Assembly (NCBI RefSeq): GCF_000720135.1
Contig: NZ_JOIU01000016.1
Location: 124,001 to 188,000, forward strand
From: Streptomyces sp. NRRL S-1022
Lineage (GTDB): Bacteria; Actinomycetota; Actinomycetes; Streptomycetales; Streptomycetaceae
Direction: 5' to 3'
Length of the DNA: 64,000 nt
The position numbers and the translations under genes were made by a program. Below the pieces are notes generated by a model. The model did not search any database. It was not told where the DNA came from and saw only the letters and a list, made by a program, of their open reading frames with translations. Positions 17,873 through 27,319 of this stretch are shown in pieces. Every line of letters begins with the position of its first letter. Within the stretch, counting starts at the first letter, position 1.

Positions 17873-19062
17873 CCCGTGGGCGTGGCCCCCCGCGTGTCCA
17901 GCAGCAGCTGGGCCTTCACCGACAGGCCCTGCAGGTCGTACGTGCGGTGCTGCTGGAGCAGGATCGTGAGGTCGGCCTCGGCGGCGGCCTCGTACAGGGA
18001 GTCCGCACGGGGGACCGGGCGGTCCAGGACGCTCCACGCGGGCACGTACGGGTCGTGGTAGCTCACGGCCGCGCCCAGCCCCATCAGCCGTACGGCGATC
18101 TCCTGGGCCGGGGTGCCCTGCAGATCCGCGATGTCGGGCTTGTAGGTGACGCCGAGCAGCAGCACACGGGCCCCGCGCGCGGACTTGCCGTGTTCGTTCA
18201 GGAGCGTGGCCGCGCGCTGGACGACGTACCGGGGCATCCGGTTGTTGACCTGCTGGGCCAGCTCGACCATGCGCAGGGTGCGGGTCGCGTGCCCGGTGAG
18301 GTCCTGGGCCGCGCCGTGTCCGCCGACCCCGGGGCCCGGCCGGAACGCCTGGAAACCGAACGGCTTCGTCTCCGCGCAGCGGATGACGTCCCACAGGTCC
18401 ACGCCCAGCTCGTGGCAGAGGACGGCCATCTCGTTGACGAGCGCGATGTTGACGTGCCGGTAGTTGGTCTCCAGCAGCTGCACCGTCTCCGCCTCGCGCA
18501 GCCCGCGCGCGCGGACGACCTTGTCGGTGAGCCGGCCGTAGAACGTGGCGGCCGACTCCGTGCAGGCGGGGGTGAGGCCGCCGATCACCTTGGGGGTGCC
18601 GGCGGGCGTGCGGTCCCGGCTGCCGGGGTCGACGCGGCTGGGGGAGTAGGCGAGGTGGAAGTCGCGGCCGGCGCGCAGACCCGAGCCCTTCTCCAGCAGC
18701 GGGCGCAGGAACTCCTCCGTCGTCCCGGGCAGCACCGGCGACTCCAGGATCACCGTGGTGTGCGGGCGGAGCCGCGCCGCGAGGGTGCGGGCCGCCGCCT
18801 CGACCTGGCCCAGGTCGAGCGCGCCGTCGGTACCGCGCGGGGTGGGCGCGCAGATCACCGCGGTGCGCACCCGGCCGAGCTGGGCCGGGTCGCTCAGCGG
18901 CCGGAAGCCGGCGGAGTGCATCCGGCGCAGCTCCGCCGGGCTGAGCGAGCCGGCCTCGGGGCCGGTGGCATAGCCGACGGTGGAGACACCGGCGGCGACG
19001 GCGGCCTGGGCGAGCGGCAAGCCGTAGGGACCGAGTCCGATGACGGCGAGGTCTGCGGGCAT
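17854..19062 (-). CDS. UDP-sugar/NDP-mannosamine dehydrogenase homologue lacking the catalytic cysteine
   Basis: A 402-residue protein of the UDP-glucose / UDP-ManNAc dehydrogenase family, which oxidises nucleotide sugars to uronic acids. The NAD-binding GxGxxG is VIGLGPYGLPLA (residues 7-18), and YSPSRVDPGSRDRTP, LETNYRHVNIALVNEMAVL and GVTYKPDIADLQGTPAQEI match the family. The active-site block, normally GPGVGGHCIPxDP, reads GPGVGGHGAAQDL: the catalytic Cys is Gly (codon GGC at 18313-18315) and the following Ile-Pro is also lost. The reading frame is otherwise intact with full length, so the protein is made but should not carry out the two-step oxidation. It is a stand-alone gene; ATG at 19060-19062. 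Confidence 0.85.
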   Translation of the reverse strand: MPADLAVIGLGPYGLPLAQAAVAAGVSTVGYATGPEAGSLSPAELRRMHSAGFRPLSDPAQLGRVRTAVICAPTPRGTDGALDLGQVEAAARTLAARLRPHTTVILESPVLPGTTEEFLRPLLEKGSGLRAGRDFHLAYSPSRVDPGSRDRTPAGTPKVIGGLTPACTESAATFYGRLTDKVVRARGLREAETVQLLETNYRHVNIALVNEMAVLCHELGVDLWDVIRCAETKPFGFQAFRPGPGVGGHGAAQDLTGHATRTLRMVELAQQVNNRMPRYVVQRAATLLNEHGKSARGARVLLLGVTYKPDIADLQGTPAQEIAVRLMGLGAAVSYHDPYVPAWSVLDRPVPRADSLYEAAAEADLTILLQQHRTYDLQGLSVKAQLLLDTRGATPTGAAHRL

Positions 19063-19149
19063 GGCGTGAGCCGTCCTTCCCAGTAACCGAAGCGGGACAG
19101 GTGCGCAAGCGCTGTGGACAGGATGAGCGAGTGCACTGCCAGACTAGGT

Positions 19150-19170
19150 ACACATATGACCGTTATGTGT
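19150..19170. promoter_or_regulatory. AT-rich inverted repeat upstream of glpD
   Basis: ACACATA and TATGTGT are perfect 7-bp arms around TGACCGT, in an unusually AT-rich stretch (19130-19200) between the divergent dehydrogenase and glpD genes. Directly after it come direct TGTG repeats (GATTGTGTTTGTGTG), similar in style to sites of DeoR-family sugar regulators. It is a good candidate operator for glycerol control of glpD; the regulator is not in the window. Confidence 0.5.
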
Positions 19171-19343
19171 GATTGTGTTTGTGTGTCTTCCAAGGGTTGT
19201 GCGCGAGTTGTCCACAGGTGGGGAGCCCGTGGTGGCTGACACCGGACAACCCCGTCAGAATTTGGGCATGAGGAGGGGGTGAACCGGGCTTCGCCCTCCG
19301 GGTGCGGCCGACGCGAGCGGGAGTGCGACAGCGGGAGGCAGCG

Positions 19344-21050
19344 GTGAGGACAGCGACTCTGGGCCCGGCGCAGCGCGCCGAGGCACTGGCGGCGATGGCG
19401 GAACGCGAGCTGGACGTGCTGGTGGTCGGCGGCGGAGTGGTGGGAGCCGGCACCGCGCTGGACGCCGTCACCCGCGGCCTGTCCACCGGCCTGGTCGAGG
19501 CCCGCGACTGGGCGTCCGGCACCTCCAGCCGGTCCAGCAAACTGATCCACGGCGGCCTGCGCTACCTGGAGATGCTCGACTTCGCCCTGGTCCGCGAGGC
19601 CCTCAAGGAGCGCGGCCTGCTGCTGGAGCGGCTCGCCCCGCACCTGGTCAAGCCGGTGCCGTTCCTCTACCCGCTCCAGCACAAGGGCTGGGAGCGGCTC
19701 TACGCCGGCTCGGGCGTCGCGCTGTACGACGCGATGTCGATGGCCCGCGGCCACGGCAGGGGCCTGCCCCTGCACCGGCACCTGACCCGCCGTCACGCCC
19801 TGCGCGTGGCCCCCTGTCTGAGGAAGGACGCCCTGGTCGGCGCCCTGCAGTACTACGACGCCCAGGTGGACGACGCCCGTTTCGTGGCCAACCTGGTGCG
19901 CACGGCCGCGTCCTACGGCGCGAAGGTGGCCAACCGCGCGCGCGTGACCGGCTTCCTGCGCGAGGGCGAGCGGGTCGTCGGGGCCCGGGTGCAGGACGTG
20001 GAGGCCGGCGGGGAGTACGAGATCCGCGCCCAGCAGGTCGTCAACGCCACCGGCGTGTGGACCGACGACACGCAGGCCATGGTCGGCGAGCGCGGGCAGT
20101 TCCACGTCCGCGCCTCCAAGGGCATCCACCTGGTCGTGCCCAAGGACCGCATCCACTCCACCACCGGCCTGATCCTGCGCACCGAGAAGTCCGTGCTCTT
20201 CGTCATCCCCTGGGGCCGGCACTGGATCGTCGGCACCACCGACACCGGCTGGGACCTGGACAAGGCCCACCCGGCCGCCTCCAGCGCCGACATCGACTAC
20301 CTGCTGGAACACGTCAACTCGGTGCTCGCCGTGCCGCTGAGCCGCGACGACGTCCAGGGGGTGTACGCCGGGCTGCGCCCGCTGCTGGCCGGCGAGTCCG
20401 ACGCCACCAGCAAGCTGTCGCGCGAGCACACGGTGGCCCATCCGGCGCCGGGGCTGGTCGTCGTGGCGGGTGGCAAGTACACCACCTACCGGGTGATGGC
20501 CAAGGACGCCGTGGACGAGGCGGTGCACGGCCTCGACATGCGCGTCGCCGACTGCGTGACCGAGGAGACCCCGCTGATCGGAGCGGAGGGCTACCAGGCG
20601 CTGTGGAACGCGCGCGCACGCATAGCCGCCCGGACCGGACTGCACGTGGTCCGCGTGGAACACCTGCTGAACCGGTTCGGCTCCCTGGCCGAGGAGGTCC
20701 TGGACCTCATCGCCGCCGACCCCGCGCTCGGCGAGCCGCTGCACGCCGCCGACGACTACCTGCGTGCCGAGGTGGTGTACGCCGCCTCGCACGAGGGCGC
20801 CCGGCACCTGGACGACGTCCTCACCCGCCGCACCCGCATCTCCATCGAGACCTTCGACCGCGGCACCCGCAGCGCCCGCGAGGCCGCCGAGCTGATGGCG
20901 CCGGTCCTCGGCTGGGACAAGGACCAGATCGAGCGCGAGGTCGAGCACTACGAGAAGCGGGTCGAGGCCGAGCGCGAGTCCCAGCTCCAGCCGGACGACC
21001 AGACGGCGGACGCGGCGAGGCTGGGAGCCCCGGACATCGTCCCGCTGTGA
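19344..21050 (+). CDS. glpD: Glycerol-3-phosphate dehydrogenase (aerobic, FAD)
   Basis: Membrane-associated flavoenzyme that oxidises sn-glycerol 3-phosphate to dihydroxyacetone phosphate and feeds electrons to quinone. The 568-residue protein has the FAD-binding VLVVGGGVVGAGTALDAVTR (residues 26-45), the GlpD signatures SSRSSKLIHGGLRYLE and GVYAGLRPLLAGES, and VVAGGKYTTYRVMAKDAVDE, plus the C-terminal helical domain DDVLTRRTRISIETFDRGTR. The start is GTG 19344 with GGGAGG 5 nt upstream; the longer frame to 19302 lacks a site. The probable operator lies about 175 nt upstream. Downstream of the stop are 17-nt tandem repeats. Confidence 0.95.
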   Translation: MRTATLGPAQRAEALAAMAERELDVLVVGGGVVGAGTALDAVTRGLSTGLVEARDWASGTSSRSSKLIHGGLRYLEMLDFALVREALKERGLLLERLAPHLVKPVPFLYPLQHKGWERLYAGSGVALYDAMSMARGHGRGLPLHRHLTRRHALRVAPCLRKDALVGALQYYDAQVDDARFVANLVRTAASYGAKVANRARVTGFLREGERVVGARVQDVEAGGEYEIRAQQVVNATGVWTDDTQAMVGERGQFHVRASKGIHLVVPKDRIHSTTGLILRTEKSVLFVIPWGRHWIVGTTDTGWDLDKAHPAASSADIDYLLEHVNSVLAVPLSRDDVQGVYAGLRPLLAGESDATSKLSREHTVAHPAPGLVVVAGGKYTTYRVMAKDAVDEAVHGLDMRVADCVTEETPLIGAEGYQALWNARARIAARTGLHVVRVEHLLNRFGSLAEEVLDLIAADPALGEPLHAADDYLRAEVVYAASHEGARHLDDVLTRRTRISIETFDRGTRSAREAAELMAPVLGWDKDQIEREVEHYEKRVEAERESQLQPDDQTADAARLGAPDIVPL

Positions 21051-21055
21051 CCACC

Positions 21056-21112
21056 GACCCGGTCCCGTCCCCGACCCGGTCCCGTCCCCGGTCCGTCCCC
21101 GTCCCCGTTCCC
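21056..21112. repeat. 17-nt tandem repeat at the 3' end of glpD
   Basis: Two identical copies of GACCCGGTCCCGTCCCC start at 21056 and 21073 and are followed by shorter GGTCCGTCCCC and GTCCCCGTTCCC variants. The array begins 6 nt after the glpD stop codon. Confidence 0.85.
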
Positions 21113-21167
21113 AGCTTCACCCGGACGAGTGACGTGGGGCGGGATCTCAGCCCGGAGCCCAGCCGTT

Positions 21168-22222
21168 CTACCGGGTGCGAGGGCAGAACTCGGCGGCGAG
21201 CAGGGCCGGTTCGAGGCGGGGGTCTGCGATCGCGTCCGTGTTCACCCGGAAGGTGAGGACACGGCGGCCGTCGGCGGTGGCCGCGCTGCGCACGTAGCTG
21301 CCGGATATCCGGCCGTTGTGCCCCACACGGTGGTACCGCACGGCAGCTTCACCGGAAACAGCCCCATGCCGTACGAGCCGTGTGCGGCACGGGTGTCGAG
21401 CATCTCGCGCAGCCGGCGCGGGGGCAGCAGCCGGCCGCCGAGCATGGCCGCGTAGAAGCGGTCGAGGTCGGCCAGCGTGGTCACCAGCTCACCCGCCGCG
21501 CCGGCCACGCGCGGGTCGAGCTCGGTGACGTCGGAGCCGTCTGCCGCGTAGGCACGCCCGTGCGGCGAGGGCAGAGACCTGCGGGACCCGGGAAAGGAGG
21601 TACCCGTCAGACCCAGCGGAGCGATGACACGGCGCTCGGCCTCGGTGGCGTAGGAGTGACCGGTGACCTGGCGGACGACCAGGCCGAGCACAACGTAGTC
21701 GGTGCTGGAGTAGGAGTAACGGCCCGGGCGGGCCGGAGGGAGGGAGAGTGCGATGCGTACCGCCTGAAGCGCAGTCAGCGGCACGGTGCCACCGGTGGCT
21801 TCGGCGAAGTCGGCCAGCCCGGCGGTGTGGCTGAGCTGGGCCCCCAGGGCGATGTGGCGGCCGTCGGTGCCGCGCCCGCGCAGCAGTCCCGGCAGGTGCT
21901 GCTCCACGGTGTCGGACAGGGAGAGCCGGTGCTCCGCGGCCAGCTGGAGCACCACCGTCGCGACGAAGGTCTTGGTGATGCTGCCGGCCCGGAAGTGGTC
22001 GGCGCGGGTGATGCCCTGCCCGGCGGCCGCGTAGCGCAGGCGCACCCCGTCCGTGCCGGCGTCCCGGACCAGCAGGGCCGCGGTGGGTGCTCCGCCGTCG
22101 TGGACGAAGAACGGCAGGACCGAGTCCGTGGCGACGGCCGGTGCGGCGTCCTGGGAGGCGGCCGGGGCGAGCAGCAGCGCCGGACATGCCGGTATGGACA
22201 GGAGTGTCCGAAGCGCCGGCAT
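21168..22222 (-). pseudogene. Secreted serine hydrolase (class C beta-lactamase/D-Ala-D-Ala carboxypeptidase family), frameshifted near the 3' end
   Basis: Starts at ATG 22220-22222 after GGGAGGAACCGGG. Residues 1-30 are a signal peptide (MPALRTLLSIPACPALLLAP). The active-site SxxK is FRAGSITKTFVATVVLQLAA and the second motif is YSYSSTDYVVLGLVVRQVTG, giving a DD-peptidase/esterase-like fold. After LPCGTTVWG the normal continuation would be HNGRISGSYVRSAATADGRR, found in the next frame up to a stop at 21168; the actual frame instead runs through unrelated codons to a stop at 21242. The shift lies in GTGTGGGGCAC near 21322: five Gs instead of four would restore the HxG motif and the C-terminus. 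So either a one-base deletion killed the third catalytic motif or there is a sequencing error in a homopolymer. Confidence 0.75.
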
Positions 22223-22392
22223 CCCGGTTCCTCCCTTCTTACGACCCATCATCCCGGTAAGCGGAACCACCGCTTCAGGAGGGTTCGGGGGCCGTGGACG
22301 GCGGCCCGGGGCCAGTGGCACCCTGGGCGTCGGGCACTTGTCGGGTGAGAGACAATGGAGGCTCTGTCAGGGCGGGTTGTATGAGGGGACGC

Positions 22393-24465
22393 ATGTCGGA
22401 GGCGGAGCGGGCGGGTGCATCCCGTCAGGAGACTCGTCAGGGCAAGAGCGAGCGGCGTCTCCTCGCCGGGCGGTACCGGCTGGGAGACGTGCTGGGCCGG
22501 GGCGGTATGGGCACGGTCTGGCGTGCCGAGGACGAGACCCTGGGCCGGACGGTCGCCGTCAAGGAGCTGCGGTTCCCGTCGAACATCGACGAGGAGGAGA
22601 AGCGGCGCCTGATCACGCGCACCCTGCGCGAGGCCAAGGCGATCGCCCGGATCCGCAACAACAGCGCGGTGACGGTCTTCGACGTGGTCGACGAGGACGA
22701 CCGGCCGTGGATCGTCATGGAGCTGGTCGAGGGCAAGTCCCTGGCCGAGGTCATCCGCGAGGACGGCGTGCTGGAGCCGAAGCGTGCCGCCGAGGTGGGT
22801 CTCGCCATCCTCGACGTGCTGCGCTCCGCACACCGGGAGGGCATCCTGCACCGGGACGTGAAGCCGTCCAACGTGCTCATCGCCGAGGACGGCCGGGTGG
22901 TGCTCACCGACTTCGGTATCGCACAGGTCGAGGGCGACCCGTCCATCACCTCCACCGGCATGCTCGTCGGCGCCCCTTCCTACATCTCGCCGGAGCGGGC
23001 CCGCGGCCACAAGCCGGGCCCGGCGGCCGACCTCTGGTCGCTCGGCGGTCTGCTGTACGCGGCGGTCGAGGGCTCGCCGCCCTACGACAAGGGCTCGGCG
23101 ATCGCCACGCTCACCGCGGTGATGACCGAGCCGCTGGAGGAGCCCAAGAACGCGGGACCGCTCCGGGACGTCATCTACGGCCTGCTGTCGAAGGATCCGG
23201 CCAAGCGGCTCGACGACGCCGGGGCCCGCTCCATGCTCAACGCGGTGATACGCGCGCCCGAGCCGGAGCCGATGGACGCCACGCGGGTGGTCCCGCTGCC
23301 GGTGCAGCCCGGCGGCCCGGAGGGCAAGCGGGGCGAGGTGCCCGGGGAGAAGCTGCGCGGCGCGCTGCGGTCGGTCCGCAAGGCGGCCGGTGTGGCCACC
23401 GGCGCCGCGTCGGCGCGGACCAAGACCGGCAGCGAGCCGGCCGCCCCCGGCGCCACCCGCACTCCGGGCGCGGGGGGCGCGGTCGCCGGGGGCACGCGGC
23501 CCGGTGCGCCCGGTGCTCCTGCTGCGCCCGGTGTTCCCGGCGGGCCGGGGACCGGGGCCGGTGCGCGGCCCGGGGGGCCGGTGTCCGGTGCCGCCGGCGC
23601 GCCGAACTCCGGAGCGAAGAAGACGAGTTCCGGCTGGCCCGTGGTGCCGCCGCCGGACCTGGACCTGCCGCCGCGGCCGGTGCCGAGGGCGCCGCTGACC
23701 GATGTGGTGCCCCGGCGCACGCTGATCGTCATCGCCGTGATCGTCGCCCTCGCGGTGCTCGGGACCGTGCTGGCCATCACCCTGAGCGGCGACGACAGCA
23801 AGGGCGGCAAGAGCGGGGCCAAGGCCGTGAGCAGCGCGAGCGCGTCCGCCAAGCGGGACAAGGACAGCGGGAGCGGCACGGACACCGGGAAGCGGACGGA
23901 CGGGGCGAGTTCGACGGCCGCCGGCAACGGTTCCGGACCGGACGGCACCGCGCGGACCGAGGCGAGCCGCTCCGCCGGCGGCTCCGACTCCGACGCGTCC
24001 GGCACCTCCGGGTCGAAGGACGGCGGGAGCGCCCCGGTGGTCTCGACCCGCAAGAGCGGCCAGGGCTACTCGATCGGGCTGCCCAAGGGGTGGAAGTACC
24101 GGTCCACCGGAGGCGCCGGCGACCGCTACGCCGGGCCCGGCGGGCAGAAGCTGCTCGTCGCCTGGACCGGCACGCCCAAGGGCGACCCGGTGGCGGACTG
24201 GCGGAACCAGGAGCGCTACATGGTGCGCTCCCAGTACCACCGGATCCGGATCGAGAAGGCGGACTACCGCGGCTGGAACACCGCCGACTGGGAGTTCACC
24301 TACACCGAGGACGGCACCGGGTACCGCACGATCGACCGGGGTTTCGTGGTGAACGACCACCTCGGTTACGCGCTGATGTACACGGCGAAGGACGCCGACT
24401 GGCACGGCGATCTGCGCAAGGACACCTGGAAGACGCTGACGAAGTCCTTCGAACCCAAGTCATAA
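22393..24465 (+). CDS. pkaH: Membrane Ser/Thr protein kinase 1 of 5
   Basis: Eukaryotic-type Ser/Thr kinase of 690 residues. The kinase domain (about 25-285) has the glycine loop LGRGGMGTV, Lys57 in TVAVKELRF, HRDVKPSNVL (His153-Asp155) and DFGIAQVEG with a normal activation segment GAPSYISPERARG. A Pro/Gly/Ala-rich linker (300-430) leads to one transmembrane helix (RTLIVIAVIVALAVLGTVLA, about 441-463), a Ser/Gly/Lys-rich stalk and an extracytoplasmic domain (GYSIGLPKGWKYRSTGG onward). No PASTA repeats. The ATG at 22393 follows GAGGGGAC; the ATG at 22381 is an alternative. It is first of five tandem kinase genes that correspond to the SCO4775-SCO4779 cluster; the symbol follows that order from memory. 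Confidence 0.88.
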   Translation: MSEAERAGASRQETRQGKSERRLLAGRYRLGDVLGRGGMGTVWRAEDETLGRTVAVKELRFPSNIDEEEKRRLITRTLREAKAIARIRNNSAVTVFDVVDEDDRPWIVMELVEGKSLAEVIREDGVLEPKRAAEVGLAILDVLRSAHREGILHRDVKPSNVLIAEDGRVVLTDFGIAQVEGDPSITSTGMLVGAPSYISPERARGHKPGPAADLWSLGGLLYAAVEGSPPYDKGSAIATLTAVMTEPLEEPKNAGPLRDVIYGLLSKDPAKRLDDAGARSMLNAVIRAPEPEPMDATRVVPLPVQPGGPEGKRGEVPGEKLRGALRSVRKAAGVATGAASARTKTGSEPAAPGATRTPGAGGAVAGGTRPGAPGAPAAPGVPGGPGTGAGARPGGPVSGAAGAPNSGAKKTSSGWPVVPPPDLDLPPRPVPRAPLTDVVPRRTLIVIAVIVALAVLGTVLAITLSGDDSKGGKSGAKAVSSASASAKRDKDSGSGTDTGKRTDGASSTAAGNGSGPDGTARTEASRSAGGSDSDASGTSGSKDGGSAPVVSTRKSGQGYSIGLPKGWKYRSTGGAGDRYAGPGGQKLLVAWTGTPKGDPVADWRNQERYMVRSQYHRIRIEKADYRGWNTADWEFTYTEDGTGYRTIDRGFVVNDHLGYALMYTAKDADWHGDLRKDTWKTLTKSFEPKS

Positions 24466-24628
24466 GCGCCGTGCGCCGGTTTGGTGCGTGAGAATCCGTC
24501 ATCCTCTCAATGCGGGTTGCCTCCGGCACGTATCGTGAAGGGTCGCGGACCGTACGCAGCCGCATGCGTGTGCGAAACGGACCGTGAGGCGATCGGGTAT
24601 GACCAACCGGGCGGCCGGGGGAGGCGCA

Positions 24629-27319
24629 GTGGACGACTACGCGGGTCGGGTGCTCGCCGACCGCTACCGCCTGCCACTGCCGCCGTCCGACGAGTACGAA
24701 CTCACCGAGACCCGCGCCTTCGACACCTACAGCGGTCAGGAAGTCATCGTCCGGCAGGTGCCGTTGCCCGAGGTGGTCGAGGCGGAGGTGCTCGACGCGG
24801 AGGGGCTTCCCGAGGGGTTCACCGCACGGCAGCGCGGCCGCCGGGCGCCCGAGGCCCGGGCCGCCACCCGGCAGCCGGCCGATCCCGCGGTGCGGCGCGC
24901 CGTCGAGGCCGCACAGGCCGCGGCCGGCATACCCGACCACCCGCGCCTGGACCAGGTCTTCGACGTGTTCGCCGAGGGCGGGTCGCTGTGGATCGTCAGC
25001 GAGCGGGTGGCCGCGCGTCCGCTGGCCGCCCTGCTCGCCCAGCAGCCGTTGTCGCCGTACCGGGCGGCCGAGGTCGCCTCCGATGTGCTCATGGCGCTCC
25101 GGGTGCTGCACGCCCACGGCTGGGTGCATCGCAACGTCACCGCCCGTACCGTCCTGGTCTGCGACGACGGCCGTGTGATGCTCACCGGTCTGGCGGCCGG
25201 CGCGGCGGAGGAGGCGCTGTGCGGGTACGACCCGGTGCCGGCGCCCGAGGACCCGGACGGGGGCGGTGAGCCGGACTCCGCCGGCGGCCCCGTCGGGTCC
25301 GGCCCGGGCACATGGGTCACCGGAGTGCCCGGCGAGCCGGCCGGGGACCTCGATCCCGAGGCCGCGCGGCGGGCCGCGATCCAGGCGCGCGCGGCCGGCG
25401 GGCTCCCGGCGCCGGACCCGGACGGGCCGTCGGGTCCGGCCGGACAGCCGGCCCTGGAGAGCGGCGCCGACATCCGGGCCGCCCGGGCCGGGGCCATCGC
25501 CGCGTACCGCGCGGGCGCCCGCGCCGCCGCCCGGGTGCACGAGGCCCAGCAGGGCGAGCACGCGGCCCTGCCGGGTGCCCGTCCCTTCGCCGAGGGTGAC
25601 AGCGGCGCCGAGCCGGACCCGTACTCCTCCCGGATACGTGAGGCCCGGCAGAACGGGCGTGCCGCCCTCCCGGGTGCCCGTTCGCCCGCCGAGGGGGACA
25701 GCGGCGGTGCGGGGCCGGACGAGGGCGCGTCGGTGTACCCGTACGCCCCGGAGCCGGGGAGCGCGGGGCCGCCCGGGCGGACAGCCGACCCCTACGGGGT
25801 GCGCGGTGCCCCGTGGCACGGCGCCGGGCCGCGCACCGGAGCCGGCGCTACGCCCCCGGCCCTGAGCGGCGGTGCGCGCCGGCCGGGGCTGCCGGCGGCG
25901 GATCCCCGGCCGGGGCACACCCTCGTGCCGGGCCAGGGGCACGCCCCCGTGCCGGGACGGGATCACGCCCCGGGTGCCGAGCCGGCCTCCGGGGCCGGGC
26001 GCCAGGGCGCCGGTCCCGCCGTGCCCGCGCGGGCGGGCGGCCGGTGGGACGAGCCGGGCGCCGTACGCCGGGGGCCCGGGACCGCGCTGGCCGCCGAGCG
26101 GGCGCGGCAGGTACGGATGACCGTGGTGGGACCGGTGACCGAGCGCTGGGCGCCGGAGCAGGCCGGTCCCGTGCACGAGAACTGGCAGCTGGCCGCGCCG
26201 ATCGGTCCGGCCACCGACCTGTGGGCGCTGGGCGCGCTGCTGTTCCGGGCCGTGCAGGGGCATGCGCCGTACCCGGAGGAGTCGACGGCCGAGCTGGTGC
26301 AGCTGGTGTGCGCCGAGCCGCCCGCCTTCGCCGAGGAGTGCGGCCCGCTGCGGCCGGTCGTGGAGTCGCTGCTGCGCCAGGACCCCACCGAGCGGCCGGA
26401 CGTGGAGGAGCTGAGCGGCTGGCTGCGGTCGCTGGTGCGGTCCGCGCCCGAGCCGGACGCCGGCACCCATGTCGTACCGGTGCCGCCCGCCGACCCGAGC
26501 CGGCTGCCGATCGTGCGGCGCCGCGGCGAGCTGGTGCGCCGGCGGCGCGCCGGGCTGCCCGCGGCCCATCCGCACGGCCGGCACAAGCGGGCCAGGGAGG
26601 GCGCCCGTTCGCCGCGCAGCCTGGGCCGGACCCTGCTCCTGCTGATCCTGCTCCTGCTGGCCGGCGCGATCGCGTACGCGATGCTGTTCATGCCCGAGCA
26701 GGGTGCGGACGGCGCGGCGGGCGGCGACCGTACCGGCGGCGCCGGCCAGGCGAGCACCGCGCCCTCGCACACCGGGCAGCCGTCCGGCGGACCGAGCGCG
26801 CCGGGCGGCGACGCCACCGCCTCCGCGCCCGCGACCGAGACGCAGACCGGCGGTGACCCCTCCGTGCCCGACGGGTTCACGCTGCGGAAGGACCCGGACG
26901 GCTTCCGGATCGCCGTCGCCGAGGGCTGGGACCGCACCCCGAAGAACAGCAGCGGCCAGGTGGTGTACGCGCACGGGAACTTCGAGCTGATCGTCGTACC
27001 AGGCCGGGACGGCACGTCCGCGTACGGCAGCGATCCGATGGTCTACCAGCGGGACAAGGAGCGCGAACTCCAGCCGTACCGCGACTCCAGCTGGGCCACG
27101 GCCTCCGGTCTGCGGACCATCGAAGTGGGCGGACGCACCATGGCGGAGGGGCAGTTCACCTGGACCGACGGGCAGGGCCGGGACCTGTTCGTGCGCAACA
27201 TGGCGCTGCTGCTGGACGGGCGGTACCACATCGTCCAGGTGCGCGGCCCGGAGGCCGAGCGGGACGAGGTGACACGGCTGTACGAACAGGCCACGGCGAC
27301 GTATCGCTACACCGGTTGA
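24629..27319 (+). CDS. Membrane pseudokinase 2 of 5, with a large insertion in the kinase fold
   Basis: An 896-residue protein related to the flanking kinases but catalytically dead by sequence. The VAxK lysine strand reads EVIVRQVPLPEV, HRDxKxxN is VHRNVTARTVLV (Asp replaced by Asn169, Lys and Asn changed) and DFG is replaced in VMLTGLAAGAAEE. The activation segment is replaced by about 300 residues of Pro/Gly/Ala/Arg-rich sequence (about 195-505) before the C-lobe resumes at IGPATDLWALGALLFRAVQG. A transmembrane helix (TLLLLILLLLAGAIAYAMLF, about 670-690) and an extracytoplasmic domain (DGFRIAVAEGWDRTPKN onward) follow as in its neighbours. GTG 24629 with GGGGGAGG is the likely start; ATG 24599 lacks a site. 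Probably a scaffold or sensor partner of the other kinases. Confidence 0.85.
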   Translation: MDDYAGRVLADRYRLPLPPSDEYELTETRAFDTYSGQEVIVRQVPLPEVVEAEVLDAEGLPEGFTARQRGRRAPEARAATRQPADPAVRRAVEAAQAAAGIPDHPRLDQVFDVFAEGGSLWIVSERVAARPLAALLAQQPLSPYRAAEVASDVLMALRVLHAHGWVHRNVTARTVLVCDDGRVMLTGLAAGAAEEALCGYDPVPAPEDPDGGGEPDSAGGPVGSGPGTWVTGVPGEPAGDLDPEAARRAAIQARAAGGLPAPDPDGPSGPAGQPALESGADIRAARAGAIAAYRAGARAAARVHEAQQGEHAALPGARPFAEGDSGAEPDPYSSRIREARQNGRAALPGARSPAEGDSGGAGPDEGASVYPYAPEPGSAGPPGRTADPYGVRGAPWHGAGPRTGAGATPPALSGGARRPGLPAADPRPGHTLVPGQGHAPVPGRDHAPGAEPASGAGRQGAGPAVPARAGGRWDEPGAVRRGPGTALAAERARQVRMTVVGPVTERWAPEQAGPVHENWQLAAPIGPATDLWALGALLFRAVQGHAPYPEESTAELVQLVCAEPPAFAEECGPLRPVVESLLRQDPTERPDVEELSGWLRSLVRSAPEPDAGTHVVPVPPADPSRLPIVRRRGELVRRRRAGLPAAHPHGRHKRAREGARSPRSLGRTLLLLILLLLAGAIAYAMLFMPEQGADGAAGGDRTGGAGQASTAPSHTGQPSGGPSAPGGDATASAPATETQTGGDPSVPDGFTLRKDPDGFRIAVAEGWDRTPKNSSGQVVYAHGNFELIVVPGRDGTSAYGSDPMVYQRDKERELQPYRDSSWATASGLRTIEVGGRTMAEGQFTWTDGQGRDLFVRNMALLLDGRYHIVQVRGPEAERDEVTRLYEQATATYRYTG

